Positions 1-7,421 are shown, counted from the stretch's first letter. The stretch is 8,146 bases of DNA from Niveispirillum sp. (GCA_016463045.1 JAEMSB010000037.1:7753-15898); one strand, 5' to 3'. Notes: generated by a model not told the origin, from the sequence alone. Made by a program: numbers and translations.

Positions 1-2007
1 AGCCTGTATGCCGAATCTACCTTTGCCCGCACCTTCCCGCGCTTTTACATTCGCGGCCTGGGCAACAGCGATTTCGACCTGAACTCGACCCAGCCCGTCG
101 GTCTGGTGATCGACGAGGTGGTGCAGGAAAACCCGCTGCTGCGCGGCTTCCCCATCTTCGATACCGAGCGGGTGGAAGTGCTGCGCGGGCCGCAGGGCAC
201 GCTGTTCGGCCGCAACACGCCGGCGGGCACCATCAGCTTCGTCTCCAAGAAGCCGACCCAGGAGACCGAGGGCTATCTGTCCGCCTCCTATGGCCGTAAG
301 AACACCATTGGTGCTGAAGGCGCCATCGGTGGCGCGCTGATTGATGGCGTTCTGTCGGCCCGCCTGTCCATGAAATATGACCGCAAGGACAATTTCATCG
401 ACAACACCTTCACGGGTGAGAAGGACGCCATCGGCGGCTTCTCCGAGACGGCAGCCCGCCTGCAGCTGATGTATGAAAAGGGCCCGCTGACGGCTTTGTT
501 CAACGCCCATGCGCGTGACCTGGACGGCTCGGCCCGCGTGTTTGTGGCCAATGCCATCACCAAGGGCAGCAACAACCTGTCCTCCACCTTCTCGCGCAAC
601 AGCGTCTACCAGAACGGCCAGAACGATCTGGACGTGTCCAGCCAGGGCGGCAGCCTGAAGCTGGAATATGATCTCGATGGCCTGCTGCTGACCTCCATCA
701 CCGGTTATGAGACGGCGGACGTTTATACGCGCGGCGATATCGATGGCGGTGTCGCGGGTCGCGGCCCCGGCTTTATCCCGTTCGACAGCGAGACGGCGGA
801 CGCCCTGCCCGACCATGCGCAATGGACCCAGGAACTGCGCCTGTCGAACGCCGATGGCGAGCGCCTCCGCTGGCAGACCGGCCTGTTCTATTTCAACGAA
901 GACGTGACGGCCTATGGGTATTCCTATGGCAATGCCACTGATCCTCGTAACATCGCCATCTTCACGGACAGCCGCCAGGAAACCAAGACCTGGGCCTTAT
1001 TCGGCCAGGCCTCCTATGATCTGACGGAACAACTGACCTTCACCGGTGGCATTCGCTACAATGACGAAGAGAAGGATTTCTCCGTCACCCGTACGCTGAA
1101 GCCAGGGGCGTTCCCCATCGGTACCAACGGCACCGGCGCCGCCAGCCTGTCCGATGGTCAGGTAACGTGGGATGCCAGCCTGACCTATAAGGCAACAGAC
1201 GACATCAACCTGTTCACCCGCATCGCCAACGGTTATCGCGCGCCGTCGATCCAGAGCCGTCCGCTTTTCTTCACGGGCGGGGCCAACATCAACAACGGTG
1301 GACTGTCCATCGCCAAGGCTGAGACGCTGATGTCCTATGAGGCTGGCATCAAGTCGAACCTGTGGGAACGCAAGGCCCGTCTGAACGTCACTGCCTTCTA
1401 TACCGACATCAACAATCAGCAGTTCACGGCTGTTGGCGGTACGTCGAACAACAACACGCTGATCAATGCCGATGGCGGCGAAGGCTATGGTTTCGAAGCG
1501 GAGCTGGAACTGCTGCCGACCGAGAACCTGCTGCTGACGGGCGGCCTCTCCTATAACCACACGGAAATCCAGGACAAGACCCTGCGTATTCCCGTCTGCG
1601 GCGGCGGCTGCACAGTCACCGACCCCACTGTGGTGAACCCTGTACTGGGCACATTGGCAGTGTTGGATGGCAATTCCTTCCCCAACGCGCCTAAGTGGAT
1701 CCTGTCCGCCACGGCCCGTTACGGCATCCCGGTGTCGACCGGCGAGGTCTATGTCTTCACCGACTGGAACTACCGCTCCAAGGTCAATTTCTTCCTGTAC
1801 ACGTCGAAGGAATTTTATTCCGACAGCAAACTGGAAGGCGGCCTGAAGGTCGGTTATGTGTCGGATGATGAGAAGTTCGGGGTGGCCGTGTTTGGCCGCA
1901 ACATCACGAACGAGAAGTCGCTGGAAGGCGCCATCGACTTCAACAATCTGACCGGCATCGTGAACGAGGCGCCCTTCTACGGCGTTGAAATCACGTCCAA
2001 GTTCTGA
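1..2007 (+). CDS. TonB-dependent outer-membrane receptor, 5'-truncated by window edge
   Basis: An open frame runs from base 1 to the TGA at 2005-2007 (668 residues visible). The signal peptide, any TonB box and the first part of the plug lie outside the window. Residues 1-75 are the rest of a plug domain: FYIRGLGN near residue 16, then the family hallmark VLRGPQGTLFGRN at about 60-72. The remainder is a beta-barrel with alternating aromatic/polar strands, ending in a terminal phenylalanine (EITSKF), as expected for outer-membrane insertion by the BAM machinery. Family members usually have about 750-800 residues, so roughly 100 are missing. Such receptors import siderophores, haem, vitamins or glycans using TonB-ExbBD energy; the substrate cannot be read from this sequence. 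A CGGGC motif (residues 533-537) probably lies in an external loop. The gene stands alone on this side and ends at a strong terminator. The family call is secure; the specificity is unknown. Confidence 0.95.
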   Translation, partial: SLYAESTFARTFPRFYIRGLGNSDFDLNSTQPVGLVIDEVVQENPLLRGFPIFDTERVEVLRGPQGTLFGRNTPAGTISFVSKKPTQETEGYLSASYGRKNTIGAEGAIGGALIDGVLSARLSMKYDRKDNFIDNTFTGEKDAIGGFSETAARLQLMYEKGPLTALFNAHARDLDGSARVFVANAITKGSNNLSSTFSRNSVYQNGQNDLDVSSQGGSLKLEYDLDGLLLTSITGYETADVYTRGDIDGGVAGRGPGFIPFDSETADALPDHAQWTQELRLSNADGERLRWQTGLFYFNEDVTAYGYSYGNATDPRNIAIFTDSRQETKTWALFGQASYDLTEQLTFTGGIRYNDEEKDFSVTRTLKPGAFPIGTNGTGAASLSDGQVTWDASLTYKATDDINLFTRIANGYRAPSIQSRPLFFTGGANINNGGLSIAKAETLMSYEAGIKSNLWERKARLNVTAFYTDINNQQFTAVGGTSNNNTLINADGGEGYGFEAELELLPTENLLLTGGLSYNHTEIQDKTLRIPVCGGGCTVTDPTVVNPVLGTLAVLDGNSFPNAPKWILSATARYGIPVSTGEVYVFTDWNYRSKVNFFLYTSKEFYSDSKLEGGLKVGYVSDDEKFGVAVFGRNITNEKSLEGAIDFNNLTGIVNEAPFYGVEITSKF

Positions 2008-2026
2008 TCCCGGAAGGGTTGGGACG

Positions 2027-2062
2027 AAAAGGCCGCGCCGGGCAACCGGCGCGGCCTTTTTT
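2027..2062 (+). terminator. Rho-independent terminator, probably bidirectional, between convergent genes
   Basis: A perfect 15-bp stem (2027-2041 with 2046-2060) closes a GCAA tetraloop of the stable GNRA class. The left arm begins AAAA and the right arm ends in a T-run (2057-2062). It starts 19 bp after the receptor stop codon. Because the stem has A-tracts on the left and T-tracts on the right, it can also stop transcripts arriving from the convergent substrate-binding protein gene. Confidence 0.93.
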
Positions 2063-2066
2063 GTTG

Positions 2067-2157
2067 CAGGTCAGGTCGAGGCGCGAGCCGAGCCCTGACG
2101 GAAAAGGCTTGAAAGCTGTACTGTCAGGGCTCGCCGCTGGCTCGACCTGACCTACGG
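2067..2157. repeat. Head-to-head pair of REP-like palindromic units
   Basis: Two related units lie in opposite orientation around a spacer of about 21 bp. The outer arms 2068-2080 and 2141-2153 are perfect 13-bp inverted repeats. The inner arms 2089-2099 and 2123-2133 are perfect 11-bp inverted repeats. The 7-8 bases between arms do not match. Each unit can also fold alone through GTCAGG/CCTGAC (for the right unit, 2123-2128 with 2146-2151). The right unit (2122-2157) shares its start (TGTCAGGGCT) and its end (CGACCTGACCTACGG) with the unit at 7371-7410. The pattern resembles the REP/BIME elements found after genes in many proteobacteria. It overlaps the stop codon of the substrate-binding protein gene. 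Confidence 0.75.
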
Positions 2158-3744
2158 CTTCAGCCCCACGCCATAGAAATCCAGCCGGGTCGATGGTGAG
2201 GCACGGAAATCCACGACTTCCGGGCGTATAGCGACATAGACATGCGGGTTGGCCATGGGCAGCCAGGGCATCACCTTGCGGAAGACGGCCTGCGCCTGGA
2301 CATAGTAGCCGCGCCGCACCGCCTGATCGCTGGTGCGGCGGGCCGCGTTGATCAGGCGGTCCATTTCCGGATCGCACCAGCGGGCCAGATTGCCATTGCC
2401 GGGCTTTGCCGCCTCGCAGGACAGAAGGTCGGACATGAACCGGTCCACCTCATCATTGGACCACCCATATTGCGCCATCGGTGCCTCACCGAAACGAACC
2501 CGGCGGACATACTCGCCCCATTCATAGGTCACGATCTTGGCCCTGATCCCGACCTTGGCCAGATCGGCCTGCATCATTTCCGCGATACGCCGGGGGGCGG
2601 GGTTATAGGGGCGGACCACGGGCATGGTCCAAAGCTCCGTCTCAAACCCGTCCTTCAGCCCAGCCTCGGCCAGCAGCGCCCGGGCCTTGGCGGGATCATG
2701 GGGCAGGTCCAGGACACTATCATCATGGGCCCAATGGCCGATGGGGATGGGCGTGGTGGCCGCCCGGGCCGTACCCATATAGGCCTGATCCAGAATGGCT
2801 TTCTTATCGACGGCCAGATTGACCGCCATGCGCACCCGCAGATCGTCAAACGGCTTCTTCGCCATGTTCATGGCGACATAGCCGACCGACATGGCCTCCA
2901 CCCCTACAATCCGTACAATCGGATCCTGGCGCATGCGGTCCAGGTCGGCGGGATTGGGATAGGTCATGGTGTGACATTCGCCAGCCTTCAGCTTGGCATA
3001 GCGGACGGTGGCGTCGGGCGCGATGACAAAGACGAGCTGGGCCAGGGGCGGGGCGCCGCGCCAATAATCCTTGTTGGCGCGCATCCGCACCTCGGTATCC
3101 AGCAGATGCCGGACCAATTGGAACGGACCCGTACCGATCGGCTCTAGATCTACCTTCTCCGGCGTTCCGGCCTTCAGCATGGTCTCAGCATATTCAGCCG
3201 ACTGGATCGACATGGCCTGGCTGGTCAGGGCGCGCAGCAGGCCGGCATCCGGTTCCTTGAGCCGGAAACGCACCTTGTAGGGTTCCAGCTTCTCCACAGC
3301 CAGAAGGTTGGTGGACAGGCCCAGATTATGGAAGGGCGCATAGACCTTGCCGCCAGCAACGGCGTTGTAGGGATGGTTCTTGTCCATCTGCCGGGCGAAG
3401 GTGAAGACGACATCGTCGGCGTTGAAATCACGGGTCGGGGTAAACAGCTTGGACCGGTGCCATTTCACGCCCTGGCGCAGGGTGAAGATCACCGTCCGCC
3501 CCTCATCCGCCAGTTCCCAGCCTGTTGCCAGTTGCGGCTCCAACTCCAGGGAGCCGCGCTGCACATTCACCAGCTTTTCATAGAGCTGCTGCGCGATGTC
3601 GTAGGAATTGCCCGAGGTGGAATATTGCGGGTTCAGGCTGTCAGGGGCGGCTTCGGCACAGTGAACCAGGGTCTGGGCCTGTCCGGGCACCCCAGCCAGC
3701 GCCAGCACCCCACCCAACAGCAGCCAAGACAGAACCCGCATCAT
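2152..3744 (-). CDS. DppA-like periplasmic peptide-binding protein of an ABC importer (SBP family 5)
   Basis: This is the periplasmic solute receptor of a peptide ABC importer, 530 residues, similar in length to E. coli DppA (535). I chose the ATG at 3744, the first of two adjacent ATGs, with a weak GGGGG upstream; the frame also runs to a TTG at 3756. Residues 1-23 form a signal peptide (MMR, then a leucine-rich core, cleavage near GQA/Q). From memory of DppA, many blocks match: NPQYSTSG, FNADDVVF, AGTPEK, PIGTGPFQL, YPNPAD, RPYNP, KIVTYEWGEY. Four cysteines (29, 257, 443, 457) sit where DppA has its two disulfides. The loop after GW (427-436) reads GWSNDEVDRF and is about two residues shorter than DppA's. 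It keeps an aspartate (431) that may be the one binding the peptide amino group, but lacks the NGDPDN segment. No permease or ATPase gene is adjacent. Specificity (di/tripeptide, haem or other) is uncertain. Confidence 0.93.
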   Translation of the reverse strand: MMRVLSWLLLGGVLALAGVPGQAQTLVHCAEAAPDSLNPQYSTSGNSYDIAQQLYEKLVNVQRGSLELEPQLATGWELADEGRTVIFTLRQGVKWHRSKLFTPTRDFNADDVVFTFARQMDKNHPYNAVAGGKVYAPFHNLGLSTNLLAVEKLEPYKVRFRLKEPDAGLLRALTSQAMSIQSAEYAETMLKAGTPEKVDLEPIGTGPFQLVRHLLDTEVRMRANKDYWRGAPPLAQLVFVIAPDATVRYAKLKAGECHTMTYPNPADLDRMRQDPIVRIVGVEAMSVGYVAMNMAKKPFDDLRVRMAVNLAVDKKAILDQAYMGTARAATTPIPIGHWAHDDSVLDLPHDPAKARALLAEAGLKDGFETELWTMPVVRPYNPAPRRIAEMMQADLAKVGIRAKIVTYEWGEYVRRVRFGEAPMAQYGWSNDEVDRFMSDLLSCEAAKPGNGNLARWCDPEMDRLINAARRTSDQAVRRGYYVQAQAVFRKVMPWLPMANPHVYVAIRPEVVDFRASPSTRLDFYGVGLKP

Positions 3745-3952
3745 TGCCCCCGTCAAAAACTGGCCCCCAGGGGATCATGGAGGGGGCCTCGGGCGCAAGC
3801 CGCTTGGCGGCCCCGCCCCCCGTTACCATTGCCTGATAACGGTGAAACGTGCATAAGGGACCCGTCCCGAACCGTGCCCTGGGGCGAAGGGGCGGTCGTG
3901 ATGGCTCTGTTATTCTGAACCCCTTGTCTTTCCCTTCGCCGGATCCGATCCC
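3745..3952. other. Divergent intergenic region between the DppA-like gene and rmlC
   Basis: About 200 bp separate the two divergent starts and must hold the promoters for both. On the minus-strand side, near the substrate-binding protein start, 7-bp arms (GGCCCCC 3762-3768, GGGGGCC 3782-3788) could form a leader hairpin, and a smaller GCCGC/GCGGC hairpin lies at 3799-3811. I see no recognisable riboswitch, and no reading frame here looks like a gene. Confidence 0.5.
3829..3857 (+). promoter_or_regulatory. Candidate sigma70-type promoter for the rml operon
   Basis: TTGCCT (3829-3834) and CATAAG (3852-3857) are separated by 17 bp, each matching 4 of 6 consensus positions. Transcription would start near 3864, giving a leader of about 90 nt before rmlC. 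A small GGGAC/GTCCC inverted repeat (3857-3868) lies at the predicted start. The match is weak, and alphaproteobacterial promoters diverge from the consensus, so this is only a candidate. Confidence 0.3.
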
Positions 3953-4507
3953 ATGCAAGTTACCCGCTTCGATATTGACGGCCTCGCATTGCTGAAGCCG
4001 GCGCGCTTCGGCGACCATCGCGGCTATTTCGCCGAAACCTACAGCCGCCGCCGCTTCAAGGAGTTGGTGGGTGCGGATGTGGAGTTCGTGCAGGACAATC
4101 ACTCCCTGTCGCGCGATGTCGGCACCCTGCGTGGCCTGCATTTCCAGCGTCCGCCGACGGCGCAGGGCAAGCTGGTGCGGGTGGTCGCGGGTGCGGTTCT
4201 GGATGTGGCCGTCGATATGCGCCATGGTTCCGCCACCTTCGGACGGCATGTGGCTGTGGAACTGACCGCTGATGGTGGCGAGCAGTTCTGGATTCCCGCC
4301 GGCTTCGCGCATGCCTTCTGCACGCTGCGGCCGAATACGGAGTTCGTGTACAAGGTGACCGACTATTACAGCCCGACCGATGATGGCGGCATCATCTGGA
4401 ACGATCCAGACCTGGGCATCGAATGGCCGTTTCCGGCGGAAAAGCTGATCCTGTCCGATAAGGACATGAAGCTGCCGCGTCTGGCCGATCTGCCGCCCAT
4501 TTTCTGA
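3953..4507 (+). CDS. rmlC: dTDP-4-dehydrorhamnose 3,5-epimerase
   Basis: This is the third enzyme of dTDP-L-rhamnose synthesis. It epimerises C3 and C5 of dTDP-4-keto-6-deoxyglucose in the cytoplasm. The 184-residue length is typical. The cupin fold signatures are present: FGDHRGYFAETY (19-30), QDNHSLS (47-53), GTLRGLHFQ (57-65) with the expected catalytic His63, the substrate-contacting IPAGFAHAF block (114-122) with His120, and EFVYKVTDYY (130-139) with the catalytic Tyr133. The C-terminus ends in the usual LPRLADLPPIF-type tail. The ATG is preceded by no convincing Shine-Dalgarno sequence. It is the first gene of the four-gene rml operon and the only one to follow a promoter-sized gap; rmlB begins 23 bp downstream. 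No key residue is missing, so function is near certain from family knowledge. Confidence 0.97.
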   Translation: MQVTRFDIDGLALLKPARFGDHRGYFAETYSRRRFKELVGADVEFVQDNHSLSRDVGTLRGLHFQRPPTAQGKLVRVVAGAVLDVAVDMRHGSATFGRHVAVELTADGGEQFWIPAGFAHAFCTLRPNTEFVYKVTDYYSPTDDGGIIWNDPDLGIEWPFPAEKLILSDKDMKLPRLADLPPIF

Positions 4508-4530
4508 ACCGACGATCTGAGAGCCCTGGA

Positions 4531-5595
4531 ATGACCATGCTTTCCCCCAAATTGATCCTCGTTACCGGGGGCGCCGGCTTCATCGGTTCCGCCTTCATCC
4601 GCCATGTGGTGGGCGAGAAGGGGTGCGCTGTCGTCAACATCGACAAGCTGACCTATGCCGCGAATCCTGAGAATGTGAAGTCGGTTAAAGACAGCCCGCT
4701 CTATCATTTCGAACAGGCAGATATCTGCGATCGTTCCGCCATCGATGCGATTTTCACAAAGTATCAGCCTGACGCTATCGTGCATCTGGCCGCCGAAAGC
4801 CATGTCGACCGTTCCATCGACGGTCCCGACGCCTTCATCCAGACCAATGTCGTGGGCACCGGCGTGCTGCTGTCAGCGGCGCGCGATTACTGGCAGGGGC
4901 TGGACGGGCAGAAGAAGGCGGATTTCCGCTTCCATCATGTCTCCACGGACGAGGTTTTCGGGTCGCTGGGCGATGAAGGCTTCTTCACCGAGACCACGCC
5001 CTATGCCCCGCGTTCGCCCTATTCGGCGTCCAAGGCCTCCAGCGACCATCTGGTTGATGCCTGGCATCACACCTATGGGCTGCCCGTCGTTTTGACAAAT
5101 TGTTCTAACAATTACGGGCCTTTCCACTTCCCGGAAAAGCTGATCCCGCTGGTCATCCTGAACGCGCTGGAGCGCCGTCCCCTGCCCGTCTATGGCAAGG
5201 GCGACAATGTGCGCGACTGGCTGTTCGTGGAAGACCATGCCCGCGCCCTGTGGGAGGTGCTGACGCGCGGTCCCGTGGGTGAGCGGTTCAATATCGGCGG
5301 CAATAACGAGAAGACCAATCTGGAGGTCGTGGAGCGTATCTGCGACATCCTGGACAGCCTGCGCCCCGATGGGACCCCGCGTCGCGACCTGATCACCTTT
5401 GTGAAGGACCGGCCCGGCCACGATCACCGCTATGCCATTGACGCCACCAAGATCCGCAAGGACCTTGGCTGGGAGCCGAAGGAAAGCTTCGAGACGGGTC
5501 TGGAAAAGACGGTACGCTGGTATCTGGATAATGAATGGTGGTGGGGCCCGCTCCGGGAAGAAGCCCACAAGCGTCGGGGTGAGGGGAAAAAATAA
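4531..5595 (+). CDS. rmlB: dTDP-glucose 4,6-dehydratase
   Basis: This enzyme converts dTDP-glucose to dTDP-4-keto-6-deoxyglucose using tightly bound NAD+ (second step of the pathway). It has 354 residues, the family norm. It is an extended short-chain dehydrogenase. The Rossmann glycine motif GGAGFIGS is at 13-20, LAAESHVDRSI at 86-96, the catalytic Thr-Asp-Glu at 139-141 in HVSTDEVFG, and the Tyr-x3-Lys pair Tyr164/Lys168 in PYSASK. NCSNNYGP and RDWLFVEDH are also standard for RmlB. The Asp-Glu pair distinguishes it from plain epimerases such as GalE. The ATG at 4531 has a modest GAGAG about 7 bp upstream; another in-frame ATG at 4537 cannot be excluded. Its TAA overlaps the rmlA start by one base, implying translational coupling. 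Confidence 0.97.
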   Translation: MTMLSPKLILVTGGAGFIGSAFIRHVVGEKGCAVVNIDKLTYAANPENVKSVKDSPLYHFEQADICDRSAIDAIFTKYQPDAIVHLAAESHVDRSIDGPDAFIQTNVVGTGVLLSAARDYWQGLDGQKKADFRFHHVSTDEVFGSLGDEGFFTETTPYAPRSPYSASKASSDHLVDAWHHTYGLPVVLTNCSNNYGPFHFPEKLIPLVILNALERRPLPVYGKGDNVRDWLFVEDHARALWEVLTRGPVGERFNIGGNNEKTNLEVVERICDILDSLRPDGTPRRDLITFVKDRPGHDHRYAIDATKIRKDLGWEPKESFETGLEKTVRWYLDNEWWWGPLREEAHKRRGEGKK

Positions 5596-6479
5596 TGGCC
5601 AAGCGTAAAGGCATCATTCTGGCTGGTGGGTCTGGCACAAGACTTTACCCCATCACCATGGGTGTTTCGAAGCAGTTGCTTCCCGTCTATGACAAGCCCA
5701 TGATTTATTACCCCCTATCGGCCCTGATGCTGGCTGGCATTACCGACATTTTGGTCATCAGCACCCCGCATGATCTGCCGCAGTTCAGCCATCTGCTGGG
5801 CGATGGCAGCCAATGGGGCCTGAACCTGTCCTATGCGGTGCAGCCCAGCCCCGACGGGCTGGCGCAGGCTTTCATCATCGGGCGGGGCTTTGTCGGCAAT
5901 GATCCGGCCGCACTGGTGCTGGGCGACAACATTTTCTACGGCGACGGGTTTGAGGCCTTGCTGGCCAATGCCGATAGCCGGGATAGCGGCGCCACGGTCT
6001 TCGCCTATCACGTTAACGACCCGGAACGATATGGCGTGGTCAGTTTCGATGCCACGGGCAATGCCCTGACCATCGAGGAAAAGCCCAAGGCGCCCAAGTC
6101 GAACTATGCCGTTACAGGCTTGTATTTCTACGATAATTCGGTCGTGGACATTGCCGCGACCATCAAGCCGTCACCGCGCGGTGAGTTGGAAATCACCGAC
6201 GTCAACAATGTCTACCTGCAGCAGGGCAAGCTGATGGTGGAACGGATGGGCCGAGGCTATGCCTGGCTGGATACCGGGACCCATGACAGTCTGGTCGAGG
6301 CCACGCACTTTGTGCAGACGGTGGAAAAGCGCCAGGGCCTGAAAATCTGCTGTCCGGAAGAGATTGCATATCGGCGTGGATGGATCGGGGCGGAGCAGGT
6401 GGAAAAGCTGGCCAAGCCCATGATGAAGAATGAGTACGGGCAGTATCTGATGAAGATCCTGCGCGAGGCAGGGGTTTGA
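5595..6479 (+). CDS. rmlA: Glucose-1-phosphate thymidylyltransferase
   Basis: It makes dTDP-glucose from glucose-1-phosphate and dTTP, the first and normally feedback-inhibited step of dTDP-L-rhamnose synthesis. It has 294 residues, close to the usual 286-293. The nucleotidyltransferase signature GIILAGGSGTRLYPIT is at 6-21, followed by SKQLLPVYDKPMIYYPL (25-41). The metal-binding LGDNIFYG is near 109-116 with Asp111, and EEKPKAPKSNYAVTGLYFYD, RGELEITDVN and GYAWLDTGTHDSL follow in the expected order. The start ATG overlaps the rmlB stop (TAATG) and has a good GAGGGG ribosome site a few bases upstream, inside the end of rmlB. This combination supports the start and points to coupled translation. 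All expected motifs are intact. Confidence 0.97.
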   Translation: MAKRKGIILAGGSGTRLYPITMGVSKQLLPVYDKPMIYYPLSALMLAGITDILVISTPHDLPQFSHLLGDGSQWGLNLSYAVQPSPDGLAQAFIIGRGFVGNDPAALVLGDNIFYGDGFEALLANADSRDSGATVFAYHVNDPERYGVVSFDATGNALTIEEKPKAPKSNYAVTGLYFYDNSVVDIAATIKPSPRGELEITDVNNVYLQQGKLMVERMGRGYAWLDTGTHDSLVEATHFVQTVEKRQGLKICCPEEIAYRRGWIGAEQVEKLAKPMMKNEYGQYLMKILREAGV

Positions 6480-6484
6480 TTTCC

Positions 6485-7363
6485 ATGCATATTCTGGTGT
6501 TTGGCCGGGGTGGGCAACTGGCACTTGCCATGCAGGACCAGGGCACAATGGCGGGTCATAAGGTGACCTGCCTGGGCCGGGAGAGCCTGTCCATTGCCGA
6601 TGAGGCGGCGGTTGCGGGTGCCATTGCGGCGCACAAGCCGGACCTGATCGTCAATGCCGCGGCCTATACGGCGGTGGACAAGGCGGAAAGTGAGCCGGAT
6701 CAGGCCTTTGCGGTCAATCGCGATGGCACCCGCCATATCGCGGCGGCAGCAAAGCAGGCCGACATCCCCTTCATCCATGTCTCCACCGACTATGTGTTCG
6801 AAGGCGGCGGCGACCGGCCCTGGCGCGAGGATGACGCCACCGGACCGTTGGGAGTGTATGGAGCCTCCAAGCTGGCGGGCGAACTTGCAATTGCAGAACT
6901 GGGCATGGCGCGCAATGCCACATTGCGGACCAGCTGGGTTTTCAGCCCCTATGGTGCCAATTTCGTGCGGACCATGCTGCGTCTGGGTGCCGACCGTCCG
7001 GAATTGCGGGTGGTGGCGGACCAGCGGGGGCGGCCCACGGCAGCCCATGATATCGCCGATGCCATCCTGTTGATGGCACCTTTCGTGGCCGATGGCCGCG
7101 CCCATGGCATCTATCATTTCGGGGGTGCGGCGCCCACGAGCTGGCATGAATTTGCCGAGGCCGTGTTCGCCAGCGCGGCCCGTCATGGCCGACCCGTGCC
7201 GGTGGTGAAGCCCATTTCGACAGCGGAATATCCCACGCCAGCCAAGCGTCCGGCCAATTCCGTGCTGGATTGCAGCCGCTATCTGGCGCTGCCGGGGGCG
7301 ATCCTACCGGACTGGCATATCGGCCTGGATAAGGCGGTGGATGCGTTGGTGGCCGCTGGCTGA
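6485..7363 (+). CDS. rmlD: dTDP-4-dehydrorhamnose reductase
   Basis: This is the last step of the pathway: NAD(P)H-dependent reduction of dTDP-4-keto-L-rhamnose to dTDP-L-rhamnose. It has 292 residues, as is typical. The N-terminal cofactor motif is FGRGGQL (6-12). NAAAYTAVDKAE (57-68), HVSTDYVFEG (98-107) and the catalytic Tyr125/Lys129 in VYGASK follow in order. The C-terminal half contains RTSWVFSPYGANFVRTM and KRPANSVLD, both usual for RmlD. I chose the ATG at 6485, five bases after the rmlA stop, with AGGGG about 10 bp upstream; the frame also contains a TTG at 6476 that would overlap rmlA. It closes the rml operon and is followed by a REP-like unit and an intrinsic terminator. Function is near certain. 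Confidence 0.96.
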   Translation: MHILVFGRGGQLALAMQDQGTMAGHKVTCLGRESLSIADEAAVAGAIAAHKPDLIVNAAAYTAVDKAESEPDQAFAVNRDGTRHIAAAAKQADIPFIHVSTDYVFEGGGDRPWREDDATGPLGVYGASKLAGELAIAELGMARNATLRTSWVFSPYGANFVRTMLRLGADRPELRVVADQRGRPTAAHDIADAILLMAPFVADGRAHGIYHFGGAAPTSWHEFAEAVFASAARHGRPVPVVKPISTAEYPTPAKRPANSVLDCSRYLALPGAILPDWHIGLDKAVDALVAAG

Positions 7364-7370
7364 GGTTGCG

Positions 7371-7410
7371 TGTCAGGGCTTGGGGCTTTGCCCCCCGACC
7401 TGACCTACGG
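7371..7410 (+). repeat. REP-like palindromic unit after rmlD
   Basis: The unit starts TGTCAGGGCTTG and ends CGACCTGACCTACGG, matching both ends of the unit at 2122-2157 in the same orientation. Only the centre differs. Outer arms GTCAGG (7372-7377) and CCTGAC (7399-7404) pair, and the centre forms a GGGGC/GCCCC stem (7382-7386 with 7390-7394). It starts 8 bp after the rmlD stop, so it may also protect the 3' end of the rml transcript. Confidence 0.7.
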
Positions 7411-7421
7411 TGCGTGTTTGG

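Noticed and set aside
2242..3147. Long plus-strand open frame (about 300 codons) opposite the DppA-like gene
   Set aside because: Low-complexity translation rich in Gly, His, Ile and Asp, with no recognisable domain. It lies entirely antisense to a strongly conserved gene and is a normal by-product of high-GC codon bias.
3762..3788. GGCCCCC/GGGGGCC hairpin upstream of the DppA-like gene as a possible riboswitch or attenuator
   Set aside because: Single short stem with a 13-base loop, no T-tract and no conserved aptamer features.
3857..3868. Small GGGAC/GTCCC inverted repeat at the predicted rml transcription start
   Set aside because: Five-bp arms in GC-rich DNA are expected by chance, and no second copy or matching regulator is seen. 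It is not strong enough for an operator call.
6257..7186. Minus-strand open frame of about 310 codons opposite rmlA/rmlD
   Set aside because: It is antisense to two intact, conserved enzymes, with no domain, ribosome site or codon signal of its own.
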